Shown: one piece after another, positions 44,601-55,405 of the stretch | How the letters are laid out: the number at the start of each line of letters is the position of its first letter | How positions within the stretch are numbered: position 1 is the stretch's first letter | NCBI GenBank assembly: GCA_963922205.1 | Contig: CAWUHX010000043.1 | Span: 682,001 to 746,000 of the forward strand | Length of the DNA stretch: 64,000 bases | DNA from: Romanomermis culicivorax | Taxonomy: Eukaryota; Nematoda; Enoplea; Mermithida; Mermithidae | Direction: 5' to 3' | The notes under the pieces: generated by a model | Seen by the model: the letters and a program-made list of their open reading frames with translations, nothing else | What the model was told of the DNA's origin: nothing | Database searches by the model: none | Made by a program: the position numbers and the translations under genes

Positions 44601-46643
44601 CCAAAGTGGCCGCTTGGTGTTGGAAATCGTAGCTTATAAAAGTATTGGAATTTGGTGCTGTAAAAAGGAGGCGAAATGATTCTCCAGGTCTGAATAGTGT
44701 AAATATGTATGTTTTAGTGCACTCGAGATCTATATTTCACTCATTTTGAAATTATCGATGCAGCGAGGTCGCAGCCAAGCTTCCATTCAGCATTATGGAA
44801 GGTTCGTTCACTCTATTCAGTAATTTTTTCCTTCATGATGCTGAATCCTTGATGATCACTCTTTCCAATCATTTCAAGATTATCGAAATTGATTTACTGA
44901 TCTCTAGTAAGGCTGCGTTTGCCGAAACTCCGACTGCTGCATCGATACGTTCAAAATGAATGGAGTCTAGTGAGCTGAGAAATGATATACTAGTCACTTC
45001 TATCCATGGATCACTCACTTAACAATACCTAAATTCGATAGGTACTGTAAACAATGCTATAGTGCGAATTGAATCAAAAGCATTCATTTCTATAGCCCAT
45101 TTACTTTGAAATAATAGACACAGCGATAATAAAAGAAGTATCTTCAATTTTATATACAATTTTTAGCGAGCGGAAAACTTTTTACTGTAGAAAAACGTTC
45201 GACTTGTTAATGAAAATGCAAAGATCAAAATCACTCACGATGCTTATCCACTTTCTATTTGGATAGAACTGAGCATGTTGTGCTACTCGAGAAATTTTGA
45301 CCATTTAACAAGCTTATGGGAGAAAATTTTCGGCTGCACTTTACCGTTCATGGACGACAAATTTTCGTCATTGATTACAGTAATGAGCTTTATTATTTTT
45401 TTTTTGCGTTAGACTTACTTTGATGGGATCGCTGCATCGATCATTTTACAATGGAAGAAGTATAGTCGTATCTTCGTTACACATGTCTGGATTTTGGTGG
45501 TTGATTCATTTACGTCGTGACGATGCGCGAAAGGTGCCATCGTGCATTTTCCTCTGAACCCGTGGACTTGATGTTGCTCATCCAAGCCACGGGCCCAGAC
45601 CTGGATTTTTGTTACATGCACTGCTGCAATCGCAGCAGGCGATGCGGGGTTGTGCAGTCGGTGGTAGGGAAGCTACCACCCAGTGTATGAGGACCTTCAC
45701 TACGCATAGGATTAACAACAGATACAAATATCGTGAAATGTCATTCTTGACATTCCAGATTCTTTATTTGTGAGCATTTTATGAAAAACAGAATATGGTT
45801 TTAACAAAAGTCAGTTGAAAGTATGTAAAACCTTTGTACAAAACTGATTCGTGATATCGAATATCACGTATGCAAATTTTAGTGTAAATATGATTTATAT
45901 AGGAAGAAATCCGTATAATAAGATATTGAACTTGTATCATACGCCGAAATCTCGGTTCTCAAGTTATTGTTCTCGTAAAATGCTACTCTCAAGTCGCGAA
46001 AAAGATATTGTCTGTTTGAATATCTTTCTGAGCCCCGCGGAGATACACTTGATAAAAACTTACTACAGATTATAACGTTAGGAATATGAATCACAATGAA
46101 TATATCATGGACAACATCAAAATTTACTCTACACTCAAAAACTGACGGCTACAAGTTACAATAATTTTTATAACACCAGTTCCATGACGAAGAAAACGTC
46201 GGTTGTGCATGTTGAATATTAAAAGTAATCACTTTTTAATCATCCATGGTATTTCATATAAAGTGAATTTGAATCGAGAAAATGACAAGTAGGTCGTCCA
46301 AATCTTACTAGTTTTTACTTACTAGTTTTTACTCAAAAAGTTTTTTACTAGTTTTTACTCAAAAAATTGTTCAAGATTAGTTGGGAATGCTCAGAAGTTT
46401 CCAGTTCTATTATCATGTCTGGTTTAGCTGAAAATCGTAAAGACAGGAAATAGTACTTGTTTTCCACTTTCATTATTTAGGAGCATTTCAAGAAAAACAA
46501 ACTATAGCAGGAGTATAAACTTTACGTCACGTGATTTTGGACATTTTTAGTACCTTTCACGGCCGGACAAACGTCCACGCCGATGACGCCGACGACGAAC
46601 GGGAACATAAATAAAACGACCCAAGTAACAAATATAACAGAGC
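41688..46643 (-). CDS. Secreted cystine-knot protein, Noggin/Trunk/PTTH type
   Basis: Three exons join with matching phases: 46643-46554, 44657-44077 and 42155-41688. The first gives a hydrophobic signal (VVLFMFPFVVGVIG) then VDVCPAVK; an initiating ATG exon upstream is still needed. The second holds a Cys cluster (CSTLDCLNCYDLL) and a long polar linker. The third ends in a knot-like domain: CNLCWTLRTLPSRYFPRFL, then SCDDGHPP, TCLAGQGTCVERL, a Trp and a final CEC (SSCECRVPTTS). A Trp/Arg-Phe/Trp-Pro-Arg block before the knot and a closing CxC are typical of Noggin, Trunk and PTTH, which bind BMPs or the Torso receptor. A KPKR-like dibasic site (FRPKRDT) precedes the domain and could be a processing site. 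Which of these families it belongs to cannot be settled by eye. Confidence 0.75.
42630..42835. mobile_element. TAGTCTG-type MITE, 3' incomplete
   Basis: Begins TATAATCTGTTTTTCTTGAA and keeps TTAACAATATATCATATAAG and GTAAACGATTTTGACGA blocks, then stops at unrelated sequence near 42835. Within 600 bp upstream of the last cystine-knot exon on the minus strand, in its intron. Confidence 0.75.
43620..44050. repeat. Purine-rich tract in the cystine-knot gene intron
   Basis: A- and G-rich plus strand between the second and third exons, giving false minus-strand frames rich in Phe, Leu and Ser. Confidence 0.6.
45770..45796. mobile_element. End fragment of the TAGTCTG-type MITE
   Basis: Only a terminal GTGAGCATTTTATGAAAAAC is left, followed by AGAATAT. 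Confidence 0.5.
46300..46507. mobile_element. TAGTCTG-type MITE, one end intact
   Basis: Ends GCATTTCAAGAAAAACAAAC, TATA, after the family's AAAATCGTAAAGACAGGAAA-like block. The left part has a tandem repeat of TTTTTACTAGTTTTTACTCA in place of the usual terminus. Confidence 0.65.
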
Positions 46644-46659
46644 CTGAAAGAAACAAAAT

Positions 46660-47048
46660 AATGTAACTTAACTAGTTGTACCCAAACCATTCTGTGCTCC
46701 TTTTTGTTTTTCCCATCCTTATTTTTCAAAGGTAGACTTTTCCTGTCGCAAACTTTCATTCTAGTTTTTCATTTTCGTGTCAGTTATAAATTTATATGAT
46801 TTCTCGGTTCAAGAAGAATGTCATAGATGGAAAATTATCTTTCACGACGTTTCATCGTGATGTAACCTCATAAATCTCGTTGACGTCAGACGTCTCGTAT
46901 CTGCCCAAAATGGACAGGGTCTCGAAACGGCTAGAAAAATAAAGTTGCGGTCACAACGGAGGTCCCCAAAGTCAGATTTTTCAGATAGGGGCAGGCAACC
47001 AGTGGGCAATTTTAATACCCCCTCACACCCCTCCCCATGAGGTTGTTT
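46660..47048. other. Probable upstream region of the cystine-knot gene
   Basis: No ATG exon with a phase-1 donor could be fixed for the gene at 41688-46643, although it should start in or beyond this stretch. A short G/C-richer part (about 46880-47045) has no known motif. Confidence 0.3.
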
Positions 47049-47049
47049 A

Positions 47050-47294
47050 TAGTCTGTTTTTCATAAAATGCTTCCAAATAGAAAAGTGACACAAATCAGT
47101 ACTGTCGTCAAAATCGTTTACATAAAGTTCCTACTGTAAAATTTTTCACTCGAAGAATTGGTGAAGGTTAGGTCAGTAAGCTCACAAATTTCCAGTCCTT
47201 CGTGATATACTGTTTATCAGGAAATCGCAAAAATGTGAAATACTACTTGCTTTCCATTTTCATTATTTGGAAGCATTTCAAGAAAAACAGACTA
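47050..47294. mobile_element. TAGTCTG-type MITE, reference full-length copy
   Basis: 245 bp, starts TAGTCTGTTTTTCATAAAAT, ends TTTCAAGAAAAACAGACTA, with TA on both sides. The inverted ends match over about 30 bp with a few mismatches. The body has no open frame. TA duplication and termini fit a Tc1/mariner-derived MITE. Confidence 0.92.
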
Positions 47295-47299
47295 TAGTT

Positions 47300-49932
47300 C
47301 ACAGTATGAAGAGATACCTACTGTCGAAGAATTAAAATAACACATTCATCGGTTTGGTGTTCACCTACTGATCTTTACAAACTAAAAAAATTTCCATATG
47401 ACTCTCATCCACGTTACAGTTACTGGGCAAAAGGCTAAGATGTTCACTCAAATTTTTTAGATCGTTAGTACCATGCTGAAAGGTGATAAATCCACTTTTC
47501 ACTGTTTTGAGAATAGAGTATTTCAAAGTTTAAAATCTGACCAAAAATCGAAGTTCCACATTTTATTTTTGAATTTACCTAGTTCGATATTTATATAAAT
47601 TAACCTTTTTACATATGAAGGAGATGTGAAATGGACGTCGAAAATAGTAATAACTCCAATTTTGTGAAAACTGGATTTATCACCTTTCTGCGTGGTACCG
47701 ACTGTGATTTTGTTAATTTATATGCACATGATCATTCTCAAACCTTGTTTTTATTTTTGTTGTTTCTCACGTATCATTTTTCCTTCTGGCACTCATCCAT
47801 TGCAATTCTGCTCGACTCCTGCACATTTTTGGCCCACCATCTTTGTTTTCTGAGATAACGTTGCACGTTTCTCGTACATATTCATCTGCATTGATCCACT
47901 TTTATAAGTATTGTCCACTCATGGCTCTGCTGCCGTTGTTTTATTTTTTAATACAGTAAACTCAACATGATTTGGAAGAACATAAGCGGTGACATGTCCG
48001 GATACTGCCCAACTTGAACCCAGACGTCCATGTTTCCCAGTCAAAAACACAACATGAGCCTCGAAATTCAAAATAATCTGTAGAAATCCTTGCGCAGATT
48101 ATAACTCTGCATCGCAGCTTTATGACAATTAGAATGACGATTAGTCAGTTCAATTACCATTGATAATTCCTACCACCTTCGGTCGATAATTTTGGGAATC
48201 CAACGGGCATTATTCTAGATGTCATCTGAGCGGTGTAGGTGAAAAGATCTAGTCGGGGAAATTCATGCACATTGGAGGATTGGGGATCTTGACCGCTAGC
48301 AGGTTTTGATTGATACTCAACAGAGCCTTTCTGACCCCAGCAAATTCTACCCCCAGCATTTATCAAGAAGATGATGGAGGAAAAAGGGAGGAGAAAGACG
48401 TCATAATAATGAAAATGATGCTGTAGTTTAATGATTTTTCTAAACAAAGCATACTTGATTCCAAAGGAGTAACATTAAAACTTTAAAAAGAGCTGACCAA
48501 GCAAACAGTCACACATATCTAACTAATATAGTTTGAAGAACATATTACTCTCTTTTCCGTTCTTTTCGTTAGAAAAAAAATTTCTATCCCACACCATGTC
48601 CTGACAGCCCAGCAGAACGCTGTACAGTGATCGGGGATCTCGTAATTCATGGTATAAAATCAGAATCCAGCCCCGATTAATCGTATAAAATCCGGAATTT
48701 GAATCCGACAGGGGAAAAGTCTTTAAAATTTTTGGAGAAAATACGAACGCACATGCCCAAGGCAAAAAAGACCTCAACTCTGTTTTGATTCCGGACGGAT
48801 ATTGCCCACAATCGACAATATTGGATCCAATCCAAAACCATTTTATAGTGATCAAACTGCCCCTAGTGAGCTAAGGTGACTCAGATGAACTTCATTGAAG
48901 AAAATGAAGACCGAAATGTTTACTTCGAAAATTGGGAAATGATTTAAAAAAGTGTTTTTAGTCATAAAACACACACATTTTCGACCACTTTTGTCTAAAA
49001 ATGACCATTTATAATCCGAAATATAACATTTTCACTTAGTACATTATAAGAAGTGGAAACAAGTGGAAAGGTCACTCAAAACTAAAAACTAACCTGGAAA
49101 AGAAGGTTTCGGCGCGCAGAGCCAAAGAATTTCGGGACTTTTACTTGAAATTATTGGAAAATTCACGTCAAAAAAATGATCTTCGAACTTTGATCTAATG
49201 GGAAACTTCAAGAACTTCCTTCCTCACAGAATTCATTTTTCATTTTTCTCATCTCAATTCATTTCAGCATGAAGCCTGCATTTTGTCCATAGGCTTTTTT
49301 ACACTGACATGTGAATAAATATGATCGTCGAAAGTTTACCCGTCTGACCTCAGTCCGAGGAATAACAGATATGGAACGGTGGAAAGCCTTGAGAGCTCTG
49401 ACATGGAAGGCAACCTTTTTCTTGCTCCATTTTCAATCTGTGAGCTCTAGAACTTCATCAAAGCTCAAATTGTTTATTTCATAGGATCTTGGGATGAACG
49501 CTTTTTCTGGAGGACATTTAATGCTCACAATTATATGTCCATATGTTTCAGCATCTTTTGTGCGACCGGCGCTCGGTTTTAGAAGAGACTAAAGTTACAG
49601 CTTGCCGTAGCATAACATTATTATGTTACACTATTGCTGCTAAGATCCAGCTCAACACAAAACATATAGAGAAAGTTAAACTATAGCTTAAGCTGCCGCT
49701 TGAAGACGTTATGAAGTTACAATGTAGCTTAGCCGTGGAATAGTTTTTATTGTGCTCTTCGTCGATTTTGACTAAAAATGATTTGTTTTGTAATCGACTT
49801 TTTCACGTAATGATTGTTTATATTTATTTCACAGTCAAGAATTGTTAAGAAATTCGCATAGAAGTTAAAGAAAAATGACATTTTTCGATGGATTGCGTGA
49901 AAAAGTGAATATTGAAACAAAAAGTCTTCAAG
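47300..49932. other. Mostly unannotated AT-rich DNA
   Basis: A repeat related to 12510-12680 lies at 48330-48480. The minus-strand frame at 48523-48855 (110 aa, with GWILILYHELRDPRSLYSVL and Cys/Trp residues) looks more protein-like than its surroundings, but no splice sites or family could be assigned. The rest shows nothing I can support. Confidence 0.4.
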
Positions 49933-50756
49933 TACGAGAGGCGTTCATTTAATTCGTACTAGTTCAAAAAATATATGATCAAAAAATTAATTTAAATTTT
50001 CAATCGTGTCTTATTTTTTGACATAGCTACCCTTCTCTTCAGTGCATTTCTTCCAGTGCCCGTATAACATTTTCAGGCTTCCCTCGATCAAGTCTTCAGA
50101 GGTCACTTTGACCCATTGGTCAACAGTATGTTGTAAATATTCTAAAGAACAAAGTGCTTTCCACGGATGATTTCTTCGATTCTGAACATGGGTGCTGGTC
50201 GTTGGGGGTGGAACCTGGAGAATAGGCTGGGGGCCTCAACAGTTTACAGCACTTAAGGCTCGGATTTGATTGGTTCTTTGCATGTTTTTTTTCACATAAG
50301 GCTCGGATTTGATTGGTTCTTTGCATGCCGTCGAAGTGTTGCAGGTTAAACTGAATCTGATGTTAGTGATGGCAATGACCAGGAGCCCGAAAATTCAGAT
50401 TTTCCGGAAATGCATTGATCATCATTGTGCATATTTCAGTACAACAGCATCAGCATAAATTTGTGATACCAGTGGGTCATTGTCGAAGAGCACTTTTTCG
50501 AGCTACACTATTACTCGATAAAGCAATAACTTTTAAACACATCTTTTGCTTTTCAAACTCCGTTGAGATGAATCAACAGGTTTTTTACATCAATATTTTG
50601 ATATGTGAATCTGATGAAAATTGTGGCTTTTGATGAAAACGTTTGAAGCTTGAATAATCTTCCAGAAAATTCTCCTTAAGCTCAAAAAACAATGACTCCT
50701 ACGGTCTTTGAGTTAATAAACAAATACCATCTATGCTATAACAACTGAAATGCACT

Positions 50757-50945
50757 GTAGTCTGTTTTTATAGAATGCTTGTAAATCAAAAAATTAACAC
50801 CATCTTTAAAATCGTTTGCACTAAGTCTTTGCTGAAGAATTTTTTACTCAAAAATTCTTGTCAAGTTTTAAAAATTTTCAGTCTTAAATGACATATTGCT
50901 TAGCAGAAAATCTTAATAATATAAAATATGGCTTGTCTTATGGTA
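50757..50945. mobile_element. TAGTCTG-type MITE fragment inside the mariner relic
   Basis: Begins GTAGTCTGTTTTTATAGAAT, keeps the TAACACCATC...AAAATCGTTTGCA order, and lacks a clear right end. It inserted after the mariner element. Confidence 0.65.
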
Positions 50946-51299
50946 TTAGGAGTTGCAATCAAAAAACACAGTGAGTTCATCACTCTGGCGCATGGCGAAT
51001 TCTAAATAGTGATTATTAAGCAAACCAATACCTTTTGCGCTCACAGTAGTAATCCTGTCAGAAAATTCCCTTGTGTGAATTTTATTCCTGCACACAATAC
51101 AGTAAAGCATAATAATTATTTCAGGATAGCTGCAGTTACAGGAGCATGAGCGGATGGCTCACATACTCGGGGAAGTAGCGCATAGTCATGAGAGCTATTG
51201 TTTAGAACCGTAAGAAATGTTTCATTGTGAGATATCGGCATTCTAGTTTTTGGGATGCCCTGTTCACATGACTAAAAACAAGCTCACCAAGAAAAACAT

Positions 51300-51560
51300 A
51301 TATAAAAATGATGGGTTGGGTAACCCGCCACTTACCTACGTTCTGTAATACAAAAACTAAAAAAGTCGGGTAAATTTCCAAGTTAAACACGGGTAAAATC
51401 ATGGGTAAAATCGCAAGTAAAACTTCGGGTTAAAGATGGGTAGAATCACGGGTAAAAAAGAAGGTAAAAGGCGGGTAAAATGGCGGGTTAAACATGGGTA
51501 ACATTACCCGAGATTTTACTTTTACCTTACTTTTATTTTACCCGCGTTCTGTAATTTGGG
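51300..51560. repeat. Degenerate GGGTAAAA minisatellite
   Basis: About ten imperfect units of 12-14 bp built on CGGGTAAAATCA, bounded by repeats of CGTTCTGTAAT (51340-51350 and 51544-51556). The end near 51505-51540 carries the complement (ATTTTACCCG), so part could fold back. Confidence 0.7.
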
Positions 51561-51590
51561 CCTTAGTCACCGCTGCATGGATTGAGTCTT

Positions 51591-51815
51591 AAGGGCCATT
51601 TATACTTGCCTTTTCCCTCGAAACGCAACGGAATGCAATCGACGAAACATTAGGTTCGAAACGGAATGCAAACGACGGAACGTAGTTTGGTTGGAAATTA
51701 CTGTGGGTCGTTTTCGGCAAAATTGTAGTTATCCTTTCCCAATTTTTAGACTGAACGTTCCAAGCTGTTGACGATCTGTTCCGTTGGAAAAGGCAAGTGC
51801 AAATTGGTTATTAGT
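51591..51815. mobile_element. Relative of the AGGCTCATTT-ended element
   Basis: Starts AAGGGCCATTTATACTTGCC and ends GGAAAAGGCAAGTGCAAATT, with GACGGAACG and GTTCCGT blocks like those at 11645-11872. The target duplication is not clear. Confidence 0.6.
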
Positions 51816-52499
51816 CTCAGGATTGTAGCAGGGGGCGGGGTCTCATCAAGGCGGATCAGGCGCTTCTAAAAATCTTTTTGTTCGACTGCATTGATCTCCA
51901 AGAACAAGCTGCACGTATCGACTACTGTTATTTTTTTCTGCTTCCAGCAGTCTAGGCACCCAGCGTGCACAAACCCTGCTCAAATGCAAGTTTCATGTAA
52001 AATTTAGTGAATGATACTGGAACTGATTTACACTTCAGTGACGGTTTTTGAAATAGTGACACAGTGGTCTTCCATCCTCAATAGCAGTCACATTTTAGTT
52101 TGAAAATTCTGTGACGGGCTGTTCGGGTCTTTGGTTGTCTTTCGATGAATCTCCTCCAGTCACGAAAACGTTGGGTCAACTTTCTAACTGCTGTCTGACC
52201 AAGCACACCATCCCCTCGTATGGCTTGCAAAGGATGAGTGATATCTGATGCTGAGCAATCTTGTCTCCGCAAAAATAAAACTACCGAGGATTGATTTTGG
52301 CACTCCCTTCCATTTTTAAGAAAGTATGTACATTTCGATACTGGAACGCAAAAATGTTGGCTGATGCCTCCATTTTAATACTGTTGAAAGTACGACGGAA
52401 GAGCCTTCAGAAAAGGTATAGCAATTATAACAAGTTTAAACCCGATTAAATTTGTTCATCAACTATCACTGAATAAATTAACGCCTCTCGTAAAAAATA

Positions 52500-54480
52500 C
52501 AATGATTCATTGCAAAACATTTTTCGTACAAAAAAAGTTATGCTGCAGCTTAATTCTGTATGTTACAAATTTTCGGTAAGCAGCAGCTTAAGCTACGGCC
52601 TGATTTCAGAGTAGAAGAAACATACCGAGAAAGTTAAGATGTAACTTGACAGCAATGATAGTAATAACATACAGAGTTAAGCTAGTGCAAAGCCCAGGTG
52701 ACATTCTTGATATGCTTTGTGTAGCAGCCAGCTGCAGCTGAGCTGCACCTTGACTGCAATGTATAACGTAAAGAGATAAGCTGCACTTACGGACCCTGAT
52801 ATAGGTGAACTTAGATTTATACCACAATATGCAACTTTTAACGTAAATAATGCGAAAAGAGATTAGTGTAACATTACCCGCATGCCCATAGGCTATCGAA
52901 CGCGCTATAACATGTAAATATTTGGAATTACATCTGAAGAGCTTCACTAATCAGCAAGTTGAACCTGAACGGAGATTGTTGATCACCTTGTCATCTACCG
53001 TTTTGACTGTCTTGTGGATTAATATTTTCCTTGAAGCTACTAATTTGTTGTCGTCTTCAGATGTTACCCCGACAAAATGTCCCCCAAAAAAGAACCCCTG
53101 ACATAAAGGTCCCCATGCATGATACTATATACTTTTACCAGAGGTCATTTGCTCGTCAGTCATGTCTGGAAGTAGTTAATAAACAATGGGGCATATAAAC
53201 AAAAGAGTAGGTCTTGGAGACGGATAGAGGTTATAGACACCACGTCTTTTGGCTTAAACAGAAGTGGAAAAATAATATAAGGTACAATCACTACCTGAAG
53301 TTGGATTATTCATGGCGCTGCAGATAAGAAATCCCCAAATTCTGCACAATGGCCAAATGCTTAGTTTTCAACAACGTAGAGTTTCTGGAAATGGAAAATG
53401 GAAGTGAGCGGAATGTAGAACACACGGCTGCCCGGCACGACCTCATACGAATCTGGAGTATCAAAATGTGATCAACAAAATTGACTCCCACAATCAAGCT
53501 GGAGATGTTTAATTATAATTTTTGGAGTTACTTTTCCGCAATAAATATATTTTCATCAGATTAAAAAGAGTTTCGAAGCTGATTTTGTCTTACTAGGTAC
53601 GCACCGGAAAATCAAGTTCACTTCACAACACGAAATGATTGTCGTCAGATTATTTATTAAATCACATGTCTAAAATTTTTCAGTTTTTATTGTCCTATTG
53701 TTTATTAATTACGGACCCTACTCGCTTCATATGGACATTTTTGTCCAGAGATCTTACATATGGGATCTTTTTGTTTGGGGAAAACTTTGTTGGAAACATT
53801 TTATCATACAACCCCTTCCGGACATCGTTTCAAATAGTGTGATAAATTTTTTGGCGGGATTTTAAAACAAAAAAAGAGTAAACCTACCAGGATTATCTGA
53901 TAACGTAAAATCCATGAGAATTCCAGATGATCGATTCGGTAACTTAAAATAGAATCATAACGATGTGACAAAGGAAAGAAAAATACTCGTATATTGCCAC
54001 ATAAGTCATAAAAGGCGGAGAAAAGAACCCATTATTCCACATAGGTTCAATAATTGTGATGCGAATTGACATTTTCAAGTTTTTGGAGCTCTCTCGTCAT
54101 CAACCCCGCTTATTAATCAACGGGAACTGGTTCTCGGGACGCAGGCTCAAATTTTTCATAACAGATGTTGATCTAGAAAGCCTTCCACACAAAAATATTA
54201 TTTAGAACAATTGGAAGACAAAACTAAAAAACAAAATAATAGTACATTATGATCTAGATTCTCAAAACAGTGAATTCCCGAAATAAACATAAGAATAAAA
54301 ATGCAGTTGATGTAAATTATATTAAAGATCGGCGATCAATGTGCACTTTTTGCCCATCGGCCATATCATGGACATGAAAGTATAGAAAAAATAACAACTG
54401 TTGTCGTGGTGCGTCTGGCTATTCATTATGCAGCATGACCCGCACTCACCACCACCATTTGAAGCAGAATTTCCGATCCA
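52500..54480. other. No supported gene
   Basis: AT-rich DNA. GCAGCTTAAGCT-like sequences near 52545-52800 echo a stretch at 49600-49740, suggesting another degraded dispersed repeat. Nothing else is supportable. Confidence 0.4.
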
Positions 54481-54488
54481 TCTACGTG

Positions 54489-54562
54489 GCTTGGTTAGCG
54501 TAGTTGGATAGGGCGTCTGCCTCGTATGTAGAAGGTCGAGGGTTCGAGCCCCTCGTCGATCG
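54489..54562 (+). tRNA. tRNA-Thr(CGT)-like sequence, possibly a pseudogene or SINE head
   Basis: A cloverleaf can be drawn: anticodon stem TCTGC/GTAGA with loop CTCGTAT (anticodon CGT), a 5-base variable arm, and T arm GAGGG-TTCGAGC-CCCTC. The acceptor stem (GCTTGGT/GTCGATC) has one mismatch and three G-U pairs, and the D stem has a G-G mismatch, so it may be inactive. B-box GGTTCGAGCCC is intact. No poly-T terminator follows at once; TTATTTTT starts two bases after the discriminator. Confidence 0.6.
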
Positions 54563-54741
54563 TTATTTTTCTGACGCGCCGGCCACGTGGATTTGGGCAT
54601 ACGACACAACCTTATCGAAATACAATTTTTTTCAATAAATTTTATTTTAAAAATAGAAAACAACATTTTCAAAGGCATTTGAGGTCCTTTGTTCACGTAA
54701 GTTGCCAACAAAACAAGAAGTGAGATGAAATAACTTGGTAG

Positions 54742-54885
54742 GCCCGTCTCACTAAAGCCACTGCCTCGCTACAGCCACCGTTACACTACAGCCACAGCTA
54801 CCAAATTATCAATTGGCATCTCACTATAGCCAACTGTGACTTAGCGACTGTCTTACTACAGCCACTGTGATGCAATAGCCACCAA
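54742..54885. repeat. Degenerate CTACAGCCAC repeats
   Basis: About seven imperfect copies of a CACTACAGCCAC-type unit spaced 15-30 bp apart. The motif style (short units of about 15 bp) recalls the foldback element at 59.3 kb but the sequence differs. Confidence 0.65.
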
Positions 54886-55355
54886 CGATTTTACGGGTGT
54901 TTATATGTCATAATATGAGGTATGGATAGACCAGCAGTAGACTTGATTGGAGATCACGTAGGCATTTTGGCCAACTTTTGAAGGAAGTCTCGGTTTGCTA
55001 CCAAAATGTAGCAAAACCATAAGGACGTTCAAAAAACACTCTCTCAGAGCTAGTATGTTAGCGAATGAAGAACCAAGTTTTACACCCCACATCCCTGATA
55101 ACTCTAGATTTCTGGAGCTGCCTATATCTGTGGTAAACGCTCTTCATTATCAGACTTTTTACCACAGGATAACACAAAAAGCACATTAGAAAATAATTGA
55201 CAGCCATGCCTTTGTGTGCTATTTTAAGTTCCTTTTATTGTTAAAAAAGACACATGTCAATTAGGTAAAAGCCTAGAGGACTATGTGAGAATTCTTGAAT
55301 ACTGTTATCTGTTTGGGTGCCTTGTAGCTTTTAATAGAGATTAACACAAAATTCG

Positions 55356-55405
55356 GAGATTTCAACAACAGGGTGAACTTGTCAACACTCTGTTGTTGAA
55401 ATCTC
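55356..55405. repeat. Near-perfect small hairpin
   Basis: GAGATTTCAACAACAGGGTG pairs with CACTCTGTTGTTGAAATCTC over 20 bp with one mismatch, around a loop of about 10 bases. It is flanked by unremarkable AT-rich DNA. Confidence 0.8.

Larger units (their letters stand above)
49933..52492 (-). mobile_element. Mariner-type relic, expanded by insertions
   Basis: Inverted ends TACGAGAGGCGTTCATTTAA (49933) and its complement (TTAACGCCTCTCGTA, ending 52492), both at TA. On the minus strand the frame at 52272-52078 resembles a mariner N-terminal helix-turn-helix region (AIRGDGVLGQTAVRKLTQRF, RDWRRFIERQPKT). Sequence near 50250-50000 has PPAYSPGSTPNDQH (compare PPYSPDLAPNDY of mariner) and then LIEGSLKMLYGHWKKC before the element end. 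About 1.8 kb of other DNA separates the parts, including a MITE copy at 50757 and AGGCC-type sequence at 51591. Dead element. Confidence 0.8.

Noticed and set aside
45621-45720. GC-rich stretch with CGGTGGTAGGG/CTACCACC pairing as a small RNA gene
   Set aside because: The stem is short and no promoter or known RNA motif accompanies it.
54322-54711. 129-residue minus-strand frame including ARTLDLLHTRQTPYP
   Set aside because: That stretch is the antisense translation of the tRNA-like sequence, a common artefact.
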